Positions 1 to 6,199 of a stretch of DNA of 6,805 nt are shown piece by piece. The translations under genes were made by a program, and so were the position numbers. Under the pieces are notes generated by a model, which searched no databases, was not told the DNA's origin, and saw only the letters and a program-made list of their open reading frames with translations. This DNA comes from Candidatus Rifleibacteriota bacterium. GTDB lineage: Bacteria; Riflebacteria; Ozemobacteria; Ozemobacterales; Ozemobacteraceae. How positions within the stretch are numbered: position 1 is the first letter of the stretch; each line of letters opens with the position of its first letter. Location: positions 1 to 6,805 of the forward strand of contig JAKQQP010000492.1 in NCBI GenBank assembly GCA_029564115.1. Reading direction: 5' to 3'.

Positions 1-2147
1 GGCGCCGAAGACATCCATTCGGTCATCGCCGGGTTGAGGCGGGCCTTATCCGTGATTTCAGGGCTGAGTTTGAGCGTGGCGCCCCACTCTGCCACTTTTG
101 CCAGACAGTAGAAAGTTGCCAGCACGACAAGAGCGCCGGCCAGGAGCAGAAAGCCATAGAATGCCAGAGGCAGTACAACCGGCGAACCGGCGGTCAGCCA
201 GATTATTGCGGCAAGAACGAGTATAACCGTCATCGCCAGCAATTGCGGGATTGCGCCAAAGATCATGCTGACAAAAATACCCACCAGCTGCAAAGCTATA
301 GTGAGCGGCCAGAACATGAAAGACATCTGAGGTGTAACTACAAGTGTCAAAAGCAGCAGTAATGCAAGAGCGACCGGAAAAACTCTGAACCAGGTGAGAA
401 ATCTCTGACTGATGCCATTGCGGTAAATAAGCAGAACCGGCCCGATACCGCCAGCAAGACCATAAACAAAGAACGACAGAAAAGCCCAATGCGAGCTGTC
501 GGTGTTGAATCTGGTCAGAGCCCAGAATGCCGACACCATAAAAGTTATGGCGGCATAGGGTATGACCATCTCATGCCAGGCAGACTGTCTGAAGGCCAGA
601 GCAACCGCGATGGCCATCGCAGCTGCCATAATTGCCATCGGGGCGCTCGACGAGTAGCCAAGAGTAACGAGCAAGGCAATCGCGGCACTGACCGAAAAAA
701 TTGCAATACCGGTACACCTGATCGAAGTGCTGACGACCGGGTCGCCCTTGAGACGGTCGAGAAAAAATGCAAACAACGCGAGATTTGCCGACCAGGCGAT
801 AAAAATCGGCATGCCTTCCGGCAAAGGATCAGCGAGAAATGTACCGCAGCCAAGAGAAAACATTGTACCAATAGAAGCGAACAGCAGCAGGGCATTCGAT
901 TCAAGGCGTCTGACAACCTCAAAAAGACCGACATTGACGACTGCCAGGTAAGTAAACAGAGAGAGCAGCCCACCCTGCCCTGTGGTAACCAGCAGAGGCG
1001 TCAGATAGGCACCGACGCCGCCGAGCACCGAAATGGCAACACCGCGATGAAACAGCGCCAGAACGAAGGCTGCAGCTGAAACAATTGAAAGCGCAACGAA
1101 ACCGGCAGGTTTCGGCAGATATTCGTAATAGAGAGTTGCAGCGAAGAAAACCGAATAAAGAACGCCAACACCACCGGCGGCGAAGGTCTGGCGCATCGTA
1201 TCGTAGCGGCCACGCTCGAATCTGAACGAACCACCGATCATACCCAGACCCACAAGGGCCCCGATCACCAGCCGCATGACCGGTGAAATCAGATTTTTGT
1301 CGATGCTGTATTTAACGAAGAAACCGGCACCAATGAACAAAGCAAGACCGCCCAGCCAGGCAAAAAGCATGGCACCGGTGAACTGTTCCCAGTCGACGCT
1401 TGATTTGAAACGCCGCCAGCCTTCACCCCAGTCATCTGAGGGAATATCAGGTTTTTTCGGACCGCCCGGGCCGCCCGGGCCACCCGAACCACCGGAGCTG
1501 CTTTTACCAGCTTCAGAAGTTTTTACGTCGGCAGCAGCTGAAGATCCGGCTTTTTTGTCTGAGCTTTCAGATGCTTCTGCTTTTTCAATGGCTTCCGGCT
1601 GCTTGTCTTCTGTTTTTGCAGCCAGATCAGAAGGTTTTTCGGTGTGAACAGCTTCGCTATGATGCTCAGTCGATTCGCCGCGGGCTTTTTTCAACCATTC
1701 ATAGCCTTCTTTACTCTGACTGCCAACTTCTTTTCCTGGCTGGTCGAAGCTGAGATCGGAAAAATCAGCAGCTGGCTTTTTATCAGAAAATGCAGAGATG
1801 GGCTGCGCCCCCGGAGTCAAAACTTTATCAGGAGATGATTCAGCTGGTTTGAGCTTTTCAGCATCAGTATCTGCAGATTTTTTTCGAGTGGTTTCCGAAC
1901 CGCTGCCAGTCTCTGAAACATTTTCAGGAATGGCTTTTTCTGCAACAACCTCGCTTTTAGTTCGAGCCACAGCAGCTTCTGAACGATTCTGGCGGTCAAC
2001 ATTTCTTTTGAGCGCATTGACCTTGTCATTTAAAAACTTCACCTGATTTTCAAGGTCTGCAATCCTCTCAAGCAAGTGTTTTTTTAAAGAGTTGAATCGG
2101 TCGGCCACCAGGTAAATTACTAAAACGGCAAGTAAAAATTCAAGCAT
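1..2147 (-). CDS. DUF2339-family polytopic membrane protein, C-terminus cut by window edge
   Basis: An uninterrupted frame of 715 codons runs from an ATG at 2147 off the left edge. The start is set by AGGAGAG at 2156-2162, 8 nt upstream. Residues 1-18 are a hydrophobic N-terminal helix (MLEFLLAVLVIYLVADRF). Residues 19-55 are a probable coiled coil. Residues about 56-216 are a polar Ser/Ala/Glu/Lys-rich linker, likely disordered, followed by a Gly/Pro stretch (GGSGGPGGPGGP) at about 217-230. From about residue 250 (VDWEQF) the protein is a dense series of about 16 visible membrane segments. Family-like features are FAWLGGLALFIGAGFFVKYS, ISPVMRLVIGA, the FAAGGVGVLYSVFFAATLYY segment and GGVGAYLTPLL. 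Known of the family: large predicted inner-membrane proteins of unknown function, often over 800 residues, so perhaps 100-300 residues are missing. No catalytic motif is visible. It appears monocistronic at its 5' end. Confidence 0.88.
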   Translation of the reverse strand, partial: MLEFLLAVLVIYLVADRFNSLKKHLLERIADLENQVKFLNDKVNALKRNVDRQNRSEAAVARTKSEVVAEKAIPENVSETGSGSETTRKKSADTDAEKLKPAESSPDKVLTPGAQPISAFSDKKPAADFSDLSFDQPGKEVGSQSKEGYEWLKKARGESTEHHSEAVHTEKPSDLAAKTEDKQPEAIEKAEASESSDKKAGSSAAADVKTSEAGKSSSGGSGGPGGPGGPKKPDIPSDDWGEGWRRFKSSVDWEQFTGAMLFAWLGGLALFIGAGFFVKYSIDKNLISPVMRLVIGALVGLGMIGGSFRFERGRYDTMRQTFAAGGVGVLYSVFFAATLYYEYLPKPAGFVALSIVSAAAFVLALFHRGVAISVLGGVGAYLTPLLVTTGQGGLLSLFTYLAVVNVGLFEVVRRLESNALLLFASIGTMFSLGCGTFLADPLPEGMPIFIAWSANLALFAFFLDRLKGDPVVSTSIRCTGIAIFSVSAAIALLVTLGYSSSAPMAIMAAAMAIAVALAFRQSAWHEMVIPYAAITFMVSAFWALTRFNTDSSHWAFLSFFVYGLAGGIGPVLLIYRNGISQRFLTWFRVFPVALALLLLLTLVVTPQMSFMFWPLTIALQLVGIFVSMIFGAIPQLLAMTVILVLAAIIWLTAGSPVVLPLAFYGFLLLAGALVVLATFYCLAKVAEWGATLKLSPEITDKARLNPAMTEWMSSA

Positions 2148-2235
2148 GATCTGCTCTCTCCTGGCCTGGTTAAACTTTTTCGGCGGTAATCATGTCGGAT
2201 AATCTATCTGAATCCGGCCCAGATTGTCATGTCAG

Positions 2236-2264
2236 AGTATAGCATATCAACCGATAAAGCTAAA
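2236..2264 (-). promoter_or_regulatory. Candidate extended -10 promoter for the DUF2339 gene
   Basis: Reading the minus strand, TGC precedes TATACT (-10 at 2236-2241), giving an extended -10 element. A weak -35-like TTTAGC lies at 2259-2264 with a 17-nt spacer. It sits just after the terminator of the upstream RRM gene and would give a leader of about 80 nt. This is inferred from sequence only. Confidence 0.45.
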
Positions 2265-2299
2265 ATGAAAAACCGCCGTAATCTTGTGGATTACGGCGG
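2263..2299 (-). terminator. Intrinsic terminator of the RRM gene
   Basis: A perfect 11-bp inverted repeat (CCGCCGTAATC / GATTACGGCGG, 2273-2283 and 2289-2299) with a 5-nt loop is followed, on the minus strand, by TTTTTCATTTTA. It begins 21 nt after the stop codon of the RRM gene, so it ends that transcript and separates it from the DUF2339 gene. Confidence 0.88.
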
Positions 2300-2320
2300 C
2301 GCTTCGGTTACTAATTCAGA

Positions 2321-2596
2321 TTAGTAGCGTGAAGGTCTGCGAGCCGGGCGATCTTCGCGGGGCTTGGCTTCATTAACTTTGAGGCCGCGACCGTTGATTT
2401 CTTTATTGTTCAGTTCGGCAATTGCCTTTTCAGCATCAGTCTTTGAGGGCATTTCTACAAAGCCGAAGCCTTTTGAGCGATTGGTTTCGCGTTCAATGAT
2501 AACATTGGCGCTGGTAACTTCGCCGTAGGGGGCAAAAAGTTCTTCGAGTTCGGCATCACGAATGCTGTAGGGCAGGTTTCCGACGTAAATCTTCAT
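2321..2596 (-). CDS. Small single-RRM RNA-binding protein
   Basis: A 91-residue protein that is almost entirely one RNA recognition motif. RNP2 is IYVGNL (residues 3-8) and RNP1 is KGFGFVEM (42-49), with the expected RNA-stacking aromatics Y4, F44 and F46. The beta-alpha-beta-beta-alpha-beta order is complete by about residue 77 (LKVNEAKP). The tail is short and basic (PREDRPARRPSRY), as in many small bacterial RRM proteins. I chose ATG at 2596, with AGGAGAA at 2606-2612 spaced 9 nt. The GTG immediately upstream at 2599 would also fit and adds one residue. Known of the family: cytoplasmic single-stranded RNA binding, sometimes cold-linked in cyanobacteria. The RNA targets here are unknown. 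It has its own terminator and probably its own promoter, so it is likely monocistronic. Confidence 0.95.
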   Translation of the reverse strand: MKIYVGNLPYSIRDAELEELFAPYGEVTSANVIIERETNRSKGFGFVEMPSKTDAEKAIAELNNKEINGRGLKVNEAKPREDRPARRPSRY

Positions 2597-2690
2597 CACA
2601 AATGGTTCTCCTAAGAAATTTCACACTTACTCACTCTATCCCGGAGAATCACTGTGGTATCCCGGTCAATATCGTTCATAATTGCGTATG

Positions 2691-2722
2691 ATTATATTAA
2701 CATAATCTGCCATTATTGACAA
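2691..2722 (-). promoter_or_regulatory. Candidate sigma70-type promoter for the RRM gene
   Basis: On the minus strand, TTGTCA (2717-2722) is followed after 17 nt by TAATAT (2694-2699). An overlapping TATAAT (2691-2696) has a 20-nt spacer. The surroundings are A+T-rich. Either -10 gives a leader of about 85-95 nt before the RRM start. This is sequence inference only. Confidence 0.45.
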
Positions 2723-2811
2723 GTATTTTCTACAACTTTTTTTCTTAAAGTCGGCATTATATCTGAGTTCAGAAAAATTCTGGCAAAACAATGAAAAACG
2801 TAAAAAATACA

Positions 2812-2848
2812 AAAAAAAACGCCCTGGTTAAACCAGGGCGCCTTTTTT
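2812..2848 (-). terminator. Strong intrinsic terminator of the secreted-protein gene, possibly bidirectional
   Basis: The stem CGCCCTGGT / ACCAGGGCG (2820-2828 and 2832-2840) has a 3-nt loop. On the minus strand a run of nine T follows (the A-run at 2811-2819). It lies 26 nt after the stop of the secreted-protein gene. On the plus strand CCTTTTTT follows the stem, so it could also stop transcription from the other side, though no plus-strand gene is seen. Confidence 0.92.
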
Positions 2849-2865
2849 CGCTTTAAACCAGCAAA

Positions 2866-3363
2866 TTAGTTGCCTTCGGTAGCGGCCGGAGCTTCAGTGG
2901 CTGCCGGAGCTTCGGTAGCAGCCGGAGCTTCAGTGGTCGGAGCAGCGGCGTCAGCGGCTACTTCTGCCCATTCGGTAACCTGGAGGGTATCCATCAGGCT
3001 GCCTTCGGTGGCGGGAACCAGAGTGCCCTTAACAGTTACTTTTTTGCCGTTGGCTTTTTCGATTTCGGCCAGTTTGGCTGCATCGCCGGCGACCAGTTTG
3101 AGAGCCTTTTCGCCCAGGTCGAGGATAATGGTAGCTGCAGTTTCGTTGTTAGCTGCATCAGCGGGGGTAACTTCTACAACGCCGGTGAATTCGGCAACTG
3201 CGGGAGTCGGAGCAGCGGCATCAGCAGCGGGAGCTGCGGGTTCGGCGGCCGGAGCGGCAGTTTCAGTGGTTGCCGGGGCGGGAGCAGCGGCGTCCTGAGA
3301 AAAAGAAACACCAGCGGCGAACAGGAAAGTTACAGCTACGAGAAGACCAAAAAGTTTGCGCAT
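2866..3363 (-). CDS. Small secreted protein with one beta-rich (OB-fold-like) domain between Ala/Pro-rich arms
   Basis: A 165-residue protein with a clear Sec signal peptide: basic n-region MRK, hydrophobic core at about 4-19, likely cleavage near GVSFS|QD at about residue 22. Residues 24-57 are an Ala/Pro/Thr/Glu-rich arm. Residues about 58-135 are the only complex domain, with predicted strands (EFTGVVEVT, ATIILDLG, KKVTVKGTLV, DTLQVTEW) and a helix between (DAAKLAEIEKANG). That layout resembles small OB-fold domains of periplasmic proteins. Residues 136-165 form a second arm ending in three tandem APAATE units. No cysteine and no lipobox are present, so it is probably a soluble periplasmic or extracellular protein. 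The start is well set by AGGAGGA at 3371-3377, 7 nt upstream. I do not recognise a named family, and the function is unknown. Confidence 0.88.
   Translation of the reverse strand: MRKLFGLLVAVTFLFAAGVSFSQDAAAPAPATTETAAPAAEPAAPAADAAAPTPAVAEFTGVVEVTPADAANNETAATIILDLGEKALKLVAGDAAKLAEIEKANGKKVTVKGTLVPATEGSLMDTLQVTEWAEVAADAAAPTTEAPAATEAPAATEAPAATEGN
2873..2926 (-). repeat. Three 18-bp tandem repeats coding for APAATE
   Basis: Three consecutive 18-nt units (2873-2890, 2891-2908, 2909-2926) plus a degenerate partial copy to about 2941 encode the C-terminal TEAPAATEAPAATE-type arm of the secreted protein. The units differ mostly at synonymous sites. CGGTAG-type and CAGTGG-type versions alternate, hinting at an older 36-nt unit. 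Confidence 0.85.
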
Positions 3364-3456
3364 TTTAAATTCCTCCTGAAATATTAGAAACCATTAGAAC
3401 TTAGAACTTGAAACCGTTTGACCAGGCTTTAAATAAGCCACGATTTCATGGGGGCG

Positions 3457-3462
3457 ATTATA
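3457..3462 (-). promoter_or_regulatory. Possible -10 box upstream of the secreted-protein gene
   Basis: A perfect TATAAT hexamer lies on the minus strand about 94 nt before the ATG at 3363. No good -35 is present at 16-18 nt spacing and there is no extended -10 TG, so the promoter would need an activator, or the match is chance in A+T-rich DNA. Confidence 0.3.
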
Positions 3463-3553
3463 CAACCGCTTTTCATTTCTACATACTCGGGTTTCGCTGT
3501 GAAGAATTTCGAATTTTGCCGATTGTACACAATTGCCGGGTTTAAATTGAGCG

Positions 3554-3602
3554 GTGCGCAGTTTATCTAATTTTTTCACAAACTAAACCCCTTTTTGCGC
3601 AC
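3554..3602. repeat. Nested inverted repeat in the gene-free interval
   Basis: GTGCGCA (3554-3560) pairs with TGCGCAC (3596-3602). Directly inside, GTTTA (3561-3565) pairs with TAAAC (3584-3588). The two stems are separated on one side by a 7-nt bulge, and an A/T-rich loop of 18 nt closes the structure. If transcribed it could fold. It could also be a pair of protein-binding half-sites. No known riboswitch pattern is recognised. Confidence 0.35.
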
Positions 3603-4100
3603 TGCTTTATTTTTTTAGTGAAAGTTTTCGCCCGGGGTACATTGTTTTAAGCAAAATTCAGGATATTTAATGACCTGAAATTATTAGAGTCCTGGCACAA
3701 CACTGGTGCTTTGTCACATTTGAATCAGTGATTATCCTTCATTCCGCGAAAACTGTAACCAGATTGACAATAGCTTAACTAAATGAATTCGCAGAGCATA
3801 CAATTCGCCTGCTTTTGAACTTAACATGACAGTGGATAAAAAGCGGCTCCACCCTCCACTATGGAATAAAGATGCCACTCTCTCGACAGAATTAAATCTG
3901 ATCTTTTTTTCACGGCAATGCGACTTTTGCTGACAAAAGCCCGCGGGCATGAATCTTATCAATAACCGCCGGCCCGCAAACACGGTAATACCAAACATTT
4001 TAATAACACAAGTCTGTTGATCCCTCTGACTATGTATTGCTCTCTCTTCACTGAGGGAGGGGCAAACAATTAAAATTACACAAACCGAATGAAAAGCACA

Positions 4101-4136
4101 AAGGCTGCCTGCCGTTAAAAAACGTTAAGCAGCCTT
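4101..4136 (-). terminator. Probable terminator of the minor-pilin cluster
   Basis: AAGGCTGC (4101-4108) pairs perfectly with GCAGCCTT (4129-4136). An inner 4-bp stem CGTT/AACG closes on an A-rich loop, and a 4-nt internal mismatch separates the stems. It lies about 50 nt after the stop codon at 4187. The following T-tract on the minus strand is poor (TGTGCTTTTC), so efficiency is uncertain. Confidence 0.45.
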
Positions 4137-4186
4137 TAAGAAAGATTTTGCCAGGTAATGAATTATCTCAGAGCATGGTACCCTGC

Positions 4187-5707
4187 TCAGGACTCGCCCT
4201 CAAGGCTTTCTTTTTTCAGTTCGCGGGCCCTGGCAATTTCAACTTTGTTATCGATTGCCATTTCCTGAAGAGTCAGGGTTTCTTTTTTGCTGTCAGCAAG
4301 ACTTTTCAGCTGCTTAGCGGCATCATAGGCCTTGATCTTATTCTCGTCATCGCTGTTGTCCATCCAGGCCAGATCGCAGCTGTTATATTGCGAGCGCAGA
4401 AAATTCATTTCGGCAACTTCTTTTGCAACCATAGAATCAAGCTCGGCTGGAGTCGCAGCGATACCGGAAGACTGCACCTCGCGGCGAATCTCGTCTTCGG
4501 TTCTGACAAACTGATCGATCATCTTTTTCGGTAATTCATTGGCCTCTTCTGCCTTTTTGCGGTCTTCTTCCGACATTTCAGATACGGCCTTTTCGATCTG
4601 CCGGTCCATAACCCTCATGTCGTAGGCCCGACGCTGGCTCTCAGCCTTTTTCTTTTCTTCGGCATCGGTGCTTTCGGGGTTAAAAATTGTCTTGCCTTTA
4701 AAAGCTTCTGCCATGAATTCCTTGTCGAGTTCCTTGATTTTGTTGTCAAGCTCCCTGGCGATGGCATCAGCTTTTTCTGAGGCCCGCTGCCCGGAACCCT
4801 TGGCAGGAATATTTCTATCGGCACATTCAATATCGGCCAGTTTGTCGCGCAACTCTTCGACAGCGGCGCCCTCGTTGTTAGCGCCCAGGCCAAAAAAGAA
4901 ACCCTGCCACCACTTTTTGCCGGTGTCAACATCACTGATGCGGTCGTCAATTTCTTTAACGCCCGTTTTGGCATCGGCCAGGTTAACATCCTGAGTCTTA
5001 TCAAGATCATTGAGTTGCTCATCTGTAAGACTTTTAAGAGCATTGGCATCCAGCTGGTCGTTAAAAAACTGGCTGTCACCGGGTTTACTGATCTCGGTTG
5101 CCACTTCTTTTGCCACTTCGAAAATTTCCTGGCGATCTTTGTTTACCAGAGCGTAAAACTCATCACGGATCACCACAGAAGAAACTGTGGTGTAACGCTC
5201 TTCAATCTTTGAGCCTGGCACCAGACTCATCATTTCAAGAGTGATATCGACTCTCGATTCGAGATACGAATCCTTTTCTTTTTGCTCGGCCGACAAGCTT
5301 TTTCGAGAAATTCTTATGTTTTCAACGTTGTGAGAAAGCGATTTTGTGCCTTTGTCACCGGCAGAACGGCGAAGAATCGGTTTGGTGAAAGCATATTTAA
5401 TGGTTTCGGTCTGATCGGCAGAAAGCCTGGTATTGTCATTTTTATCAACGATATAACGGGTAAACTCAAGGCTCATCGGGTTCTCACCAGCCTTGAAAGT
5501 TTCGGCCTTGGCCGCCTTGAGGTCAGCCCGCAGTTGCGTCAAAATGCGGGTGGCATCCTGCTGCAAAACCTGTCTGGTGCTGGTTCTGGCCAGATTGCGG
5601 CGTGTATAGCTCCAGATGCCGAATGCGCTGCCAAGAACGAGCGAAGCGAGCGCAGCAGCGACCATCAGCTCAACCAGAGTAAAGCCGGTCTTTCTTTTAT
5701 TCAACAT
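4187..5707 (-). CDS. PilW/GspJ-like minor pilin with long charged helical C-terminal tail
   Basis: A 506-residue protein. The class III (prepilin) signal is textbook: short basic leader MLNKRKTG, cleavage G8|F9, Glu at mature position 5 (E13), then a hydrophobic helix to about residue 33. Residues about 34-182 fit a PilW/GspJ-type pseudopilin head, with the N-terminal helix continuing (RQVLQQDATRILTQLRADL) and a beta-rich part ending in YTTVSSVVIRDEF. Known of the family: minor pilins are cleaved by prepilin peptidase and sit at the pilus or pseudopilus tip; usual length is about 200-350 residues. Here about 320 further residues (183-506) are highly charged and mostly helix-forming, with only two cysteines (C295, C444) and a KKWWQGFFFGLG patch at 264-275. 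I do not recognise this tail. The gene starts 18 nt after the PilV/GspI-like gene, with AGGGAGGT at 5712-5719 as ribosome binding site. Confidence 0.85.
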   Translation of the reverse strand: MLNKRKTGFTLVELMVAAALASLVLGSAFGIWSYTRRNLARTSTRQVLQQDATRILTQLRADLKAAKAETFKAGENPMSLEFTRYIVDKNDNTRLSADQTETIKYAFTKPILRRSAGDKGTKSLSHNVENIRISRKSLSAEQKEKDSYLESRVDITLEMMSLVPGSKIEERYTTVSSVVIRDEFYALVNKDRQEIFEVAKEVATEISKPGDSQFFNDQLDANALKSLTDEQLNDLDKTQDVNLADAKTGVKEIDDRISDVDTGKKWWQGFFFGLGANNEGAAVEELRDKLADIECADRNIPAKGSGQRASEKADAIARELDNKIKELDKEFMAEAFKGKTIFNPESTDAEEKKKAESQRRAYDMRVMDRQIEKAVSEMSEEDRKKAEEANELPKKMIDQFVRTEDEIRREVQSSGIAATPAELDSMVAKEVAEMNFLRSQYNSCDLAWMDNSDDENKIKAYDAAKQLKSLADSKKETLTLQEMAIDNKVEIARARELKKESLEGES

Positions 5708-5725
5708 CGCAACCTCCCTGGCCTG

Positions 5726-6190
5726 TCAGAACCTTGTCTCGTTGTTGAAGATCAGCGCAAAGTCTCTAAGATTGCGCACCGGCTCATTGGCAGCGGTCTT
5801 ATCGCCACGTTCATGCCAGAGAACCTCTGCGGAAATAGCGATCTCGACCAGCTGCCCGACCTCGTTTTTTGCAGCCTTCATCGAAGCTTTCAGCCAGAAT
5901 TCCTTTTCTTTCTTCATTTCTTCAATACTGGCGATAGTATCGGGATAAAATGCCACCGGCACATCGATCGGGTTGCCATTCATTATATCGGGAGCGTCTT
6001 CCTGAAACTTTTTAATCGGTATGTGCTTCACTTCTTCCATGAATTTGGTGAGAATGCCTGAAGCTTTGGCGTAGTTACCAACTTTTACCGTTGTCACAGC
6101 ATTTGAACTGATCAGATTCACAAGCGGAATAAAGGCAATCACGATTATCGCAACCGCCACCAGAACTTCGACCATTGTCAGACCACGCAT
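5726..6190 (-). CDS. PilV/GspI-like minor pilin
   Basis: A 154-residue prepilin with a very short leader MRG. Cleavage is predicted at G3|L4 with Glu at mature position 5 (E8), followed by a hydrophobic helix VEVLVAVAIIVIAFIPLVNL (7-26). The motif TMVEVLVAVAIIVIAFIPL and the later KFMEEVKHIP and AEVLWHERGD regions match the PilV/GspI type. Known of the family: it initiates pseudopilus or pilus assembly in a tip complex with GspJ/PilW- and GspK/PilX-type proteins in the inner membrane. Its length is usual. The ATG at 6190 follows the previous gene by 9 nt, and its ribosome binding site GAGGA overlaps that gene's TGA stop, suggesting translational coupling. Whether it serves a type IV pilus or a type II secretion system cannot be told from this window. 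Confidence 0.9.
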   Translation of the reverse strand: MRGLTMVEVLVAVAIIVIAFIPLVNLISSNAVTTVKVGNYAKASGILTKFMEEVKHIPIKKFQEDAPDIMNGNPIDVPVAFYPDTIASIEEMKKEKEFWLKASMKAAKNEVGQLVEIAISAEVLWHERGDKTAANEPVRNLRDFALIFNNETRF

Positions 6191-6199
6191 GCGATTTCC

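Larger units (their letters stand above)
3364..4186. other. 823-nt interval without a convincing gene
   Basis: Between the secreted-protein gene and the minor-pilin cluster I find no reading frame with a Shine-Dalgarno site, domain or believable composition. It holds a possible promoter close to the left gene (3457-3462), a nested inverted repeat (3554-3602), a short hairpin TTCAGG/CCTGAA (3657-3679), and the likely terminator of the pilin cluster (4101-4136). The stretch 3680-4090 contains nothing I can name. A small RNA cannot be excluded from sequence alone. Confidence 0.6.

Noticed and set aside
489..1079. Plus-strand open frame of 196 codons opposite the DUF2339 gene
   Set aside because: Its product is basic and polar with no domain, while the minus strand here codes a coherent membrane protein. 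It is an antisense shadow.
2170..2193. Seven-codon upstream frame (MITAEKV) in the leader of the DUF2339 gene
   Set aside because: It has no ribosome binding site and no attenuator-like hairpin or codon bias, so it is probably chance.
3394..3579. 61-codon minus-strand frame starting with GTG
   Set aside because: Only a weak GGGG stands in for a ribosome binding site, there is no domain, and the frame overlaps the likely promoter region of the secreted-protein gene.
3693..3710. Sigma54-like TGGCAC followed by GGTGCT on the plus strand
   Set aside because: The GG and GC elements are two bases too far apart for a sigma54 promoter, and no plus-strand gene follows.
3732..3998. 88-codon minus-strand frame in the gene-free interval
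   Set aside because: No Shine-Dalgarno site precedes the ATG, and the product has mixed composition without a domain or signal. A decayed gene cannot be fully excluded.
4022..4058. Short inverted repeat TCCCTC / GAGGGA
   Set aside because: Only 6 bp with a loop of about 26 nt and no T-tract. This is expected by chance.
5282..6061. Plus-strand open frame of 259 codons across the two pilin genes
   Set aside because: It runs antisense across both well-supported pilin genes and the gap between them, with no recognisable domain or ribosome binding site.
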